Source: Imperialibacter sp040222815 (lineage in GTDB: Bacteria; Bacteroidota; Bacteroidia; Cytophagales; Cyclobacteriaceae). Taken from it: DNA of 64,000 bases. The notes beneath the pieces were generated by a model, which searched no databases, was not told where the DNA came from, and saw only the letters and a program-made list of their open reading frames with translations. Below, one piece after another: positions 42,870 to 49,505 of the stretch (positions within the stretch are counted from its first letter, which is position 1; every line of letters starts with the position of its first letter). Location: assembly GCF_040222815.1 (NCBI RefSeq), contig NZ_JAVKCH010000039.1, forward strand, positions 1-64,000. Reading direction: 5' to 3'. A program made the translations under genes and the position numbers.

Positions 42870-43030
42870 CCGTTTCTTCAAAACCCCAAAAAACCAAACG
42901 GATTCTTCGAGCCATTCGTTAGCAGCACCTTTTGCTTGTCAGTGGCTCTTGCTTTCTCTGTTGCCAGCACCAATTCGTGTCTCACCCGGCGGGCTATCCG
43001 CCTGCTATCCCTCAAGCAAGGGTCGAATAA
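42870..43030 (+). repeat. Dispersed non-coding repeat, copy 2 (short)
   Basis: This is the 5' half only of the repeat seen in full at 44396-44820. Shared stretches include GAGCCATTCGTTAGCAGCAC, TTTTGCTTGTCAGTGGC and CACCCGGCGGGCTATCCGCC. The copy breaks off after CCCTCAAGCAAG and is followed directly by a terminator-like hairpin. No gene is visible in it. Confidence 0.75.
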
Positions 43031-43069
43031 AGGAGGTCGCTCTGTGCTTCAGGACTAAGCGACCTCCTT
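43030..43069. terminator. Terminator-like stem-loop downstream of rhuM
   Basis: AAGGAGGTCGC (43030-43040) and GCGACCTCCTT (43059-43069) form a perfect 11-bp stem around an 18-base loop. It lies 53 bases beyond the rhuM stop on the minus strand. T-rich sequence on either side is short (TTTATTC on the minus strand). Confidence 0.5.
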
Positions 43070-43121
43070 AATGGGTTTCGGGGGTAAGCTTCCGATGCAT
43101 TACCGCCCCCATAACATCGCC

Positions 43122-44105
43122 TCACGGCTTGAGCTTCTTAATTGCTCTGTCAAAGTCGCTTTCGTAATGGCTGTCCTGAATCACCCTGTATTTCTCGAAT
43201 TCGGCTTCCGCCTTTAGCCTGGCTTCCAGCATGCTCACTTTCCCTTTGTCTTTTAATATGGGATAGTTGGACAGCTCTAAAAATGCATGTAAAAATTTGG
43301 CCCATTGCTGCATGTTAAATGCTATGCCTCTTTGTGCATTGTTTTCGGCCAAATCTAAATAAGCAGACACTATTCTGTTTAGCTCTGCCAAATGCCGATG
43401 CGCCAAATAGTTTTTAGCCACCACCACATCGCTTTTTAGTATTTTTCCATCAGGGGCGGCCTTCCATGTTTTTAAGCCCATGTATAGTTTGGTAGCATCA
43501 GCTTCTGTATAGATTATTTCAGCGGCCGTTTGTCCAGTGATGGCCCAGTGCAACTTGTTTTGCACCATAGCAAAGAAGTCTTTAGTTTGCTGACTTTCCT
43601 TGTCATAATCGGTGCTTAGGGCATACAGGTCTGTTATCTTCTGGTAAAACCGGCGTTCGCTGGCCCTTATCTCACGGATGCGCTCGAGCAATTCATCAAA
43701 ATAGTCGTGATCAAAGTGCTTGCCTTGCTTCAGGCGGTCATCGTCTATCACAAAACCTTTGATGATAAATTCATTGAGCGTGGAGGTGGCCCACTTGCGA
43801 AAATCGGTGGCCTGGATAGAGTTTACCCGGTAACCCACGGCCAATATGGCTTCTAAGCGGTAGAACTGCGTGTTGTAGTTTTTACCATCAACGGCAGTAT
43901 GTGCAATTTTTGCACATACTGAGTTTTCCATAAGCTCATTGCTGGCAAAAATATTCTTGAGATGCTTGGTAATTACCGAACGCTCTGCACCAAACAGTTC
44001 CGCCATAGCCTTTTGAGTAAGCCAAAACGTGCCGTTCTGAAAATACACCGAAACGCTTACTTTCTTGTCGGCTGTATTAAACAACAATAAGTCTCTTGCT
44101 TGCAT
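43122..44105 (-). CDS. rhuM: RhuM-family protein
   Basis: This 327-residue protein belongs to the RhuM (virulence) family. The N-terminal half has the Fic/DOC-like KilA-N-related pattern YFQNGTFWLTQKAMAELFGA, then SVITKHLKNIFASNELMENS and FYRLEAILAVGYRVNSIQ. The C-terminal half has ESQQTKDFFAMVQNKLHWAI and the AAEIIYTEADATKLYMGLKT region. Members sit on genomic and pathogenicity islands and in mobile elements; in some Bacteroidota they stand alone. Activity is not established. Here it lies between two copies of a dispersed repeat, in an AT-richer accessory zone, which fits transfer. Confidence 0.9.
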   Translation of the reverse strand: MQARDLLLFNTADKKVSVSVYFQNGTFWLTQKAMAELFGAERSVITKHLKNIFASNELMENSVCAKIAHTAVDGKNYNTQFYRLEAILAVGYRVNSIQATDFRKWATSTLNEFIIKGFVIDDDRLKQGKHFDHDYFDELLERIREIRASERRFYQKITDLYALSTDYDKESQQTKDFFAMVQNKLHWAITGQTAAEIIYTEADATKLYMGLKTWKAAPDGKILKSDVVVAKNYLAHRHLAELNRIVSAYLDLAENNAQRGIAFNMQQWAKFLHAFLELSNYPILKDKGKVSMLEARLKAEAEFEKYRVIQDSHYESDFDRAIKKLKP

Positions 44106-44395
44106 ATGTTACTGCCTTAAACCATACAACACCAAATACCCATCGTCTTGCCCGAGGCTTTAAGGTTGGCGTTGTCTGGTATCATACTCATACCCCTTCC
44201 TCATCCTATTGTCAACATGCTGCTCAGCCCGACAAGAATGCGACCTGCGTACACTTAGCTGAAGGCATGTCACATGCCATTGAAGTTAGACTAACAGAGG
44301 ATAGCTGCTACGATATTATCATGGAGTTAAATATATTGGTTTTCCATCAACAATGGCCCCACTATAGTTTTTGTTGGTGGTTATTTTCGCTTTGA

Positions 44396-44820
44396 ATCCT
44401 CTCAAAACCCCAAAAAATCAAACAGATTCTTCGAGCCATTCGTTAGCAGCACCTTTTGCTTGTCAGTGGCCCTTGCCTTCTCTGTTGCCAGCACCAATTT
44501 GTGTCTCACCCGGCGGGCTATCCGCCTGCTCTCCCTCAAGCAAAGAACATGATAGGGTCGGCCAGAAAGGCCGCCGGTCTGCCACTGCTTCCATAGCAAC
44601 ATCATCTCGAAACGGGTCCCGATCTTTTATAGGGGCAAAGTGAGAGATTCCCATGACCCACAGCCAGGTTTGTCATTCTTTCTGCCCGACCACCCCTGGA
44701 TACTTTTGGAATACATGCCAAGGAACGTTTGAAAAGACTATTGATGTGACTTATTGGGGTAAATACTCGATATTCTAATAAATATATGATGAGGATATAG
44801 ACCCGGTTCATATCCAAATG
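44396..44820 (+). repeat. Dispersed non-coding repeat, copy 3 (longest)
   Basis: This is the fullest copy, about 425 bases, joining the parts seen separately in copies 1, 2 and 4. It begins CTCAAAACCCCAAAAAATC, then GAGCCATTCGTTAGCAGCAC, CACCCGGCGGGCTATCCGCC, AACATGATAGGGTCGGCC, CATCTCGAAACGGGTCCCG and CGACCACCCCTGGATACTTT, and ends near GGTTCATATCC. No frame is preserved between copies. It lies between rhuM and the SDR operon. Confidence 0.75.
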
Positions 44821-44926
44821 GTGTGTGTATTTGAAAAAGACCAAAAAGTATACATCATTCGAAATTGTGTATAAGACCATAACGGTGTTCTGTATTGATC
44901 TTTGTATCAACAAAATACAAGCAAAG

Positions 44927-45877
44927 ATGAATACAACTCAATTTGGTAAACAAGGTTGGACACCCGATCGAATCGGGTCTCTCAAAGGTAAAACATACAT
45001 TATAACGGGTACTACCAGCGGCACAGGATTTGAAGCAGCGAAAATATTGCTGTCAAAAGGAGCAAAGGTGGTGATGCTAAATCGAAACCCAAAGAAATCA
45101 AAGGACACCATCGTAGCTTTGAAGCAAGAACTTGGAAATAACATAGATGTAACATCCATACAGATGGATTTGGCAGAACAAGCTTCTGTAAAAAAAGCAT
45201 CGGAAGAAGTTCTTAAAAAAGTTCCTCAAATCGATGCACTTATCTGCAACGCTGCCATTGCCCAAGTACCTAAACAAACGTTAACAGTAGATGGCTGGGA
45301 AAGTCAAATGGGAACGAATTACTATGGCAATTTTACACTTCAAGCCTTATTGTTCCCGCTTATTGAAAAATCTAAAGGACGTATTGTTACAGTTGGTAGT
45401 ATGGGTTATGATATGGGGATGAAAACCATCAATTTTGATGACATGAATTGGGATAAGGGTTACAATGCTAATACTGCCTATAGCCAGAGTAAATTGGCAC
45501 AAATTATGGCCATTTATGAATTACAGGATAGATTGGAAAAAGCGGGTAAAACAGATGTGAAGGCCTACGCTTGTCATCCTGGTGCTTCAAGAACCAACTT
45601 GATAAATACCAGTGGTAGTTTTATGATGAAATTCATCTATAATCTAATGATGTTTTCACCATTAGTACAATCGGCTGAAAAAGGGGCTTATCCACAATTA
45701 ATGTGTGCAACAGAACCGAATTTAGACCAAAGTGGTTTTTATGGCCCGACAGGAAGAAGCAACTGGGTTGGTCCAGTTGGAGCACATAAAATAGAACCGC
45801 ACGCAAAAGATAAGGCCGTTGCAGAGAAATTGTGGGAAGTGTCTGAAAAGGCAACAGGTTTGGAGTGGAACATTTAA
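44927..45877 (+). CDS. Short-chain dehydrogenase/reductase
   Basis: This 316-residue NAD(P)-dependent oxidoreductase, ATG 44927, has the Rossmann motif TYIITGTTSGTGFEAAKILL, the NNAG-like CNAAIAQVP segment and the catalytic Tyr-Lys in TAYSQSKLAQIMAIYELQ. The family is close to the light-dependent protochlorophyllide reductase-like/retinol-type SDRs; its substrate cannot be determined. It is the first gene of an operon with an AraC regulator (10 bases later) and a membrane protein. Codon usage is AT-rich compared with the flanking housekeeping genes, in keeping with the accessory region. Confidence 0.9.
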   Translation: MNTTQFGKQGWTPDRIGSLKGKTYIITGTTSGTGFEAAKILLSKGAKVVMLNRNPKKSKDTIVALKQELGNNIDVTSIQMDLAEQASVKKASEEVLKKVPQIDALICNAAIAQVPKQTLTVDGWESQMGTNYYGNFTLQALLFPLIEKSKGRIVTVGSMGYDMGMKTINFDDMNWDKGYNANTAYSQSKLAQIMAIYELQDRLEKAGKTDVKAYACHPGASRTNLINTSGSFMMKFIYNLMMFSPLVQSAEKGAYPQLMCATEPNLDQSGFYGPTGRSNWVGPVGAHKIEPHAKDKAVAEKLWEVSEKATGLEWNI

Positions 45878-45887
45878 TTTAGCCACA

Positions 45888-46799
45888 ATGCAGCACTTTA
45901 AAACATTATCAGCTTATATAGAGTACCTGGAACTTCCACGCCCGGAGCATCCTATGTTGAGTGTGTTTTCTGCTACAGGTGATGGTTTTTTGCCATGCCC
46001 CAAAGAGAGTTCACCACCCATTACCAACGATTGCTATTCCATTAGCTTGAAGAAGGTGGTAAAAGGCGATTTAAACTACGGACGAACGCAATATGATTTT
46101 ACCAATGGCGCATTGATATTCATTGCACCAAGGCAAGTGCTGCAATGGAATGAAAGCATGGTTTATGACCAAAAAGGGTTCTCTATCAATTTTCACGAGG
46201 ATTTTCTGAAAGGGACCGAGTTGGCGCATCAGATTAAGAAATATGGTTTCTTTTCGTATTCCGCCAATGAAGCCCTGCACCTTTCACCCAAAGAAGAAAA
46301 GCAGATTGAATCGATTGTGGAAAGTATTGCAATTGAATACCAGAACAACCAGGATGAATTCAGCAAAGACATCATTATTTCGCAACTCAGCACGCTTTTA
46401 AAATATGCCAATCGCTTTTACGAAAGGCAGTTTATTAACCGAAAGGAAATGTCGAATGATTTGCTGGAGCAGTTTAATCAGCAGTTAGAAATCTATTTTG
46501 ATTCAGGACAACTACAGGAAAAAGGAATTCCCAGCATCGAGCAAATTGCGGATCAACTTTCGGTTTCGCAACGTTACCTGAGCGATACACTAAAAAAGGA
46601 AACGGGAAAAACTTCAACCGAACATTTGCAATTGTACCTGATTGATGAAGCAAAGAATTTCTTATTGAATCCCAATAAAACGATCTCTGAAGTGGCTTAT
46701 GAACTGGGCTTTGAATATCCGCCCTATTTTTCGAGATTATTCAAAAAGAAGGAAGGCATCAGCCCATCCGCTTACAGAGAAAAATATAAATTGAACTAA
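45888..46799 (+). CDS. AraC-family transcriptional regulator
   Basis: This 303-residue regulator (ATG 45888) has an N-terminal cupin-like sensing domain (GALIFIAPRQVLQWNESMVY) and a C-terminal AraC DNA-binding domain with both helix-turn-helices: IPSIEQIADQLSVSQRYLSD, then ISEVAYELGFEYPPYFSRLF and the usual GISPSAYREKY end. It sits 10 bases after the SDR gene and 2 bases before the membrane protein, a compact operon. In this family the regulator typically controls the neighbouring reductase. The start is fixed by the overlap with upstream coding sequence. Confidence 0.9.
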   Translation: MQHFKTLSAYIEYLELPRPEHPMLSVFSATGDGFLPCPKESSPPITNDCYSISLKKVVKGDLNYGRTQYDFTNGALIFIAPRQVLQWNESMVYDQKGFSINFHEDFLKGTELAHQIKKYGFFSYSANEALHLSPKEEKQIESIVESIAIEYQNNQDEFSKDIIISQLSTLLKYANRFYERQFINRKEMSNDLLEQFNQQLEIYFDSGQLQEKGIPSIEQIADQLSVSQRYLSDTLKKETGKTSTEHLQLYLIDEAKNFLLNPNKTISEVAYELGFEYPPYFSRLFKKKEGISPSAYREKYKLN

Positions 46800-46801
46800 C
46801 C

Positions 46802-47344
46802 ATGGAAATATTAAAATTAGCCACCGAATGGGCCAAAGCCGAAGTTTTCTCAACACGATTCTTTATCTTTTTTGCGATTTTGTTTTTAACAGCAAGCGTC
46901 GGTTTTTGGCAGCTCGGTAAAACCGACATAGCAAAAGCATACATCATCCCCACCATGGTGGCAGGTGTTTTACTTTTGATCATAGGACTTGGGTTGTTTT
47001 ACACCAACAAATCAAGAATCACAGAATTTGAAACTGCTTATAATACTGACGCCCCGGCTTTTGTAGCATCAGAAATTGAGCGTGCTGAAAGCACTTTAAA
47101 GGAATATAAAACCATTGTTTTTAAAGCCATTCCATTAATTATCGCTGCGTGTGCGCTGGTGATTGTATTCATGAATACACCTGTTTGGCGGGCGAGCATG
47201 ATTACAACCATTGCCATGATGGTTGTTATTTTGTTGATTGACGGCACAGCACATGCTAGAATCGACAATTATTACAAACAATTAATAACAGTTGAAATAG
47301 CCATAAGGAGAGCCACACCCAACGAGACCGGCGTGGAACGATGA
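46802..47344 (+). CDS. Four-helix membrane protein of unknown function
   Basis: This 180-residue integral membrane protein has four predicted helices: FFIFFAILFLTASVGFWQL, AYIIPTMVAGVLLLIIGLGL, TIVFKAIPLIIAACALVIVF and MITTIAMMVVILLIDGTA. It begins 2 bases after the AraC stop and forms the end of the SDR operon. No transport motif is visible. Its last 17 codons, IAIRRATPNETGVER included, lie inside the second copy of the dispersed 120-bp repeat (47293-47431), so the repeat seems to supply the C-terminus. The gene is intact. Confidence 0.75.
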   Translation: MEILKLATEWAKAEVFSTRFFIFFAILFLTASVGFWQLGKTDIAKAYIIPTMVAGVLLLIIGLGLFYTNKSRITEFETAYNTDAPAFVASEIERAESTLKEYKTIVFKAIPLIIAACALVIVFMNTPVWRASMITTIAMMVVILLIDGTAHARIDNYYKQLITVEIAIRRATPNETGVER

Positions 47345-47431
47345 ATAACGTCGTAGAGCAATCGATTTTCATTTTCAAAGGAACTTGGGCTATTCCATGT
47401 GGCCGCTAAAAATTAAATTTTATACACATGA
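47293..47431. repeat. Dispersed repeat of about 120 bp, copy 2
   Basis: This copy shares TGAAATAGCCATAAGGA, ATGAATAA and GCTATTCCATGTGGCCGCT with 20920-21042, in the same order and with similar spacing. Imperfect inverted ends are GCCATAAGGAGAGCC (47300-47314) and GCTATTCCATGTGGC (47389-47403). It overlaps the 3' end of the membrane-protein gene. Confidence 0.6.
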
Positions 47432-47529
47432 AAAACAGGAAAGAAAGTAACGGTTTAAGCGGATAGTAAGGAAACAGAAATAAACTACTCGCAAGAGGTG
47501 TGTAGTGCTCCCGTTGGGATGCGCACCAT

Positions 47530-47815
47530 ACACAGACCGTTCTCAAAACCCTAAAATCAAACATTTCCTTCAAGTCATTCGTCAATTGCACCTCTTGACT
47601 GTCAGTGGCCTTTGCTTTCCTTTTGACGGCACCGACTTGTGGTTCACCCAACGGGGCGTCTACTGCTATCCCTCACGCTGAGAACCTGAAGGGATTCACC
47701 AGCAAGGCCGCCGCTGCACTACAGTCTCCATCGCAACGTCATCTCGATCCGCTACCCCGATGGCTATCGGGAGGCGGAGAGAGATCCCCATGACCTTGCA
47801 GTGTCTTCTAAAGAC
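47530..47815 (+). repeat. Dispersed non-coding repeat, copy 4 (most diverged)
   Basis: This copy is colinear with the copies at 40990, 42870 and 44396 but more diverged: CTCAAAACCCTAAAATCAAA, GTCATTCGTCAATTGCACC, TGACTGTCAGTGGCC, GCAACGTCATCTCGATCCGC and AGAGAGATCCCCATGACC. It contains its own hairpin, ACCCCGATGGCTATCGGG. The 3' end runs into a stem-loop near 47798-47822 and then the 22-bp palindrome array. Confidence 0.7.
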
Positions 47816-47847
47816 TCACTGCTATCATCACCTTACAGATCGTTTCC

Positions 47848-48085
47848 ACCTGAAGCTTCCTCTCATCTCCAGTCAAGCCTGAGCCGATTCCCTTTCAAGC
47901 TTGTGTCGGCTGTCGCTGAAGCTTCGACCTTTTCCTGCTCAAGCTTGTATCGTTAACGGTGCTAGCTTGTTCCGTTTACAGTTGAAGCTTCAACCGGGCC
48001 CGACTGAAGCTTCAGCCAGAACTCATTGAAGCTTCAACGGGAGCTCATTGAAGCTTCGACAAGAGTCCATTGAAGCTTCAACGGA
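47848..48085. repeat. Array of eleven palindromes at exact 22-bp spacing
   Basis: AAGCTT or a one-base variant occurs at 47853, 47875, 47897, 47919, 47941, 47963, 47985, 48007, 48029, 48051 and 48073, that is every 22 bases without exception. Most are centres of a larger palindrome, TTGAAGCTTCAA (for example 47983, 48027, 48071). At 47896 and 47940 the arms are swapped in a compensating way to CAAGCTTG, which keeps the dyad. The ten-base stretches between palindromes are poorly conserved. The units at 47875 and 47963 are degenerate. A 22-bp step keeps all sites on about the same helix face. No gene covers the array, since 22 is not a multiple of three. It is best read as a protein-binding array or satellite repeat. 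Confidence 0.85.
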
Positions 48086-48592
48086 AAACGCTCATTTTTT
48101 GCTGAGGGAAAGTGGGTGATTTATCACGTATTTAGGAAGTTGATTGTAATAAAATGCCTGTTTTCGTTATTATGAAATAATGCAAATATTGAAGGGCAGC
48201 TTATGGCGACTTTTAGAGCAAATTTCGATGCATGACTTAAGATGGATGCAAAAATTCGGGTATGCAAATACAATCGATTGAAATGTAAAAAATGTGCTTT
48301 ATTGAGATGTGTTTTAAACGACGAAACTCCAAAATGGTTTACCTTTATAAGGCGTTTCTTTATCAATCAGGATAAAAAAACTAAATGAGAAAAATAATAG
48401 AATTTTTTTCTGATAATTGGAGTGAATAGAGGTGTTTTGGCACTAATATTGAAATGAGAATTACTGTACGAAATGAACTGAATATTCCCTCTCATAAAGC
48501 TTCGTTCAAGGCGCCAGACAGGTTTTCCAAAGTTGGTTTTTCGTCATAAGTACACCTTAAATCATTTATTCACATTTTAACAATTTTCAATT
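48086..48592. other. AT-rich intergenic region upstream of the HU-like gene
   Basis: About 500 bases with no convincing gene; the minus-strand 80-codon frame here lacks family features. The sequence TGGCAC-taata-TTGAA at 48438-48453 resembles a sigma-54 (-24/-12) promoter, but has A where the -12 element needs C (TTGA instead of TTGC). It would lie about 140 bases upstream of the HU-like gene. Confidence 0.35.
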
Positions 48593-49012
48593 ATGTCTAT
48601 TTTGTATAAAACCATCCGCAAAGCCGAGCCGGGAGTGGCAGGCGGCGGTCAGTACAAGTTCTACGCAGGTATCGTAAGAGAGCGGGAAGCCACTCTCCGG
48701 GAAATGGTGAAGGAGATTTCCTCCAGAAGCACCGTTACCACCGCTGATGCCTTTGCTGTTATCGAAAACTTTTTGGAGCTGGTACCCAAGTTTCTGCGCA
48801 ACGGTCGCAATGTGAACCTTGGGCAGCTGGGTCGTTTCAAAGTGAATTTGAAAAGCAAAGGGCACGAGCTACCTGGTGAAGTAAGTAACTACAGCATTCT
48901 TGGTAGCAAGGTGTCTTTTGCCCCAAGCCTGGAAATGAAGGAGGAGCTTATGACCATCAGGTACACCAAGGCGGCCGGCCATGAGCAGGACTTTGAAGAG
49001 GAGGCTGAATGA
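48593..49012 (+). CDS. HU-like DNA-binding protein
   Basis: This 139-residue protein belongs to the Bacteroidota HU-like (HU-HIG) family. The start MSILYKTIRKAEPGVAGGGQ is the family's usual N-terminus. The core has helices REATLREMVKEISSRSTVTT and AFAVIENFLELVPKFLRNGR, then NVNLGQLGRFKVNLKSKGHE, the strand-turn that leads into the DNA-binding arm of HU proteins. An acidic tail (FEEEAE) ends the protein. It probably bends or wraps DNA. It stands 500 bases downstream of the 22-bp palindrome array and has its own terminator. Whether it binds that array is not known. Confidence 0.88.
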   Translation: MSILYKTIRKAEPGVAGGGQYKFYAGIVREREATLREMVKEISSRSTVTTADAFAVIENFLELVPKFLRNGRNVNLGQLGRFKVNLKSKGHELPGEVSNYSILGSKVSFAPSLEMKEELMTIRYTKAAGHEQDFEEEAE

Positions 49013-49044
49013 TACGTGTCCTTAAGGCTAAGGTCCTAACCTAG

Positions 49045-49074
49045 AATCCCGCAGCGATCTGCGGGATTTTTTTA
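49045..49074 (+). terminator. Intrinsic terminator of the HU-like gene
   Basis: AATCCCGCAG and CTGCGGGATT form a perfect 10-bp stem around a CGAT loop, followed by a T run, about 33 bases after the stop of the HU-like gene. Confidence 0.9.
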
Positions 49075-49384
49075 TGTGGGTTGGTGGTGAGGGCTGCAGT
49101 TTCTGAAGCTACCGCTAATTCTGTAAACAATTTACGAAGGAAATTTGCTAGGTTTTAATCGAATTGTTCTCTAAATTTTCACTGGCCAGCCATATTTTTT
49201 TAATTATTCCCTGTGAACCTTTCTAAGTAAAGTATTTTTTCTGCCGACTAATGGCAGAAACTTCTTATTGTATTCGAGAAATTTTAGGAATTGGGGTGAA
49301 AAAATGCCCCGCATTGTAAGACGAAGCGGCTTAAATGTTTTACTCATCAAATAGTAGATATAAAAGGAGTTCGTGAAACATTCA

Positions 49385-49480
49385 AAAAGAAAAAGCGAGG
49401 ACTCGTTAGAATCCCCGCTTTAAATGTTTTCACAACGGAATAATCCTTATTGTGATTTGCTTTCAGATAGTAAAACTAGA
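49385..49480 (-). ncRNA. tracrRNA of the type II-C CRISPR system
   Basis: The minus strand carries an anti-repeat: positions 49449-49465 read ATTGTGATTTGCTTTCA on the plus strand, identical to the first 17 bases of the crRNA repeat except for the first base. The minus-strand RNA can therefore pair over 17 bp with the crRNA repeat (one G-U). Downstream follow a short hairpin (GGA-ATAA-TCC, 49437-49446 on the plus strand) and a strong intrinsic terminator: a 13-bp stem with two G-U pairs around UAAC (plus-strand 49392-49421), then a U-rich tail (49384-49391). The RNA of about 90-95 bases is divergent from cas9 and starts about 30 bases upstream of its ATG. A -7-like TAGTTTTA precedes the anti-repeat. 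This is a sequence-based prediction. Confidence 0.85.
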
Positions 49481-49505
49481 AATAATACCGAATAAGTAAA
49501 GACAT

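Noticed and set aside
44096..44643. Plus-strand frames of 90-99 codons within and before dispersed repeat copy 3
   Set aside because: The frames are not kept in the other copies of the repeat, so they are not genes.
49227..49251. Stem-loop TTTCTGCC-GACTAAT-GGCAGAAA between the HU-like gene and the tracrRNA
   Set aside because: It has no T run on either strand and no nearby transcript end that needs it; the HU-like gene already has a terminator at 49045 and the tracrRNA ends at 49385.
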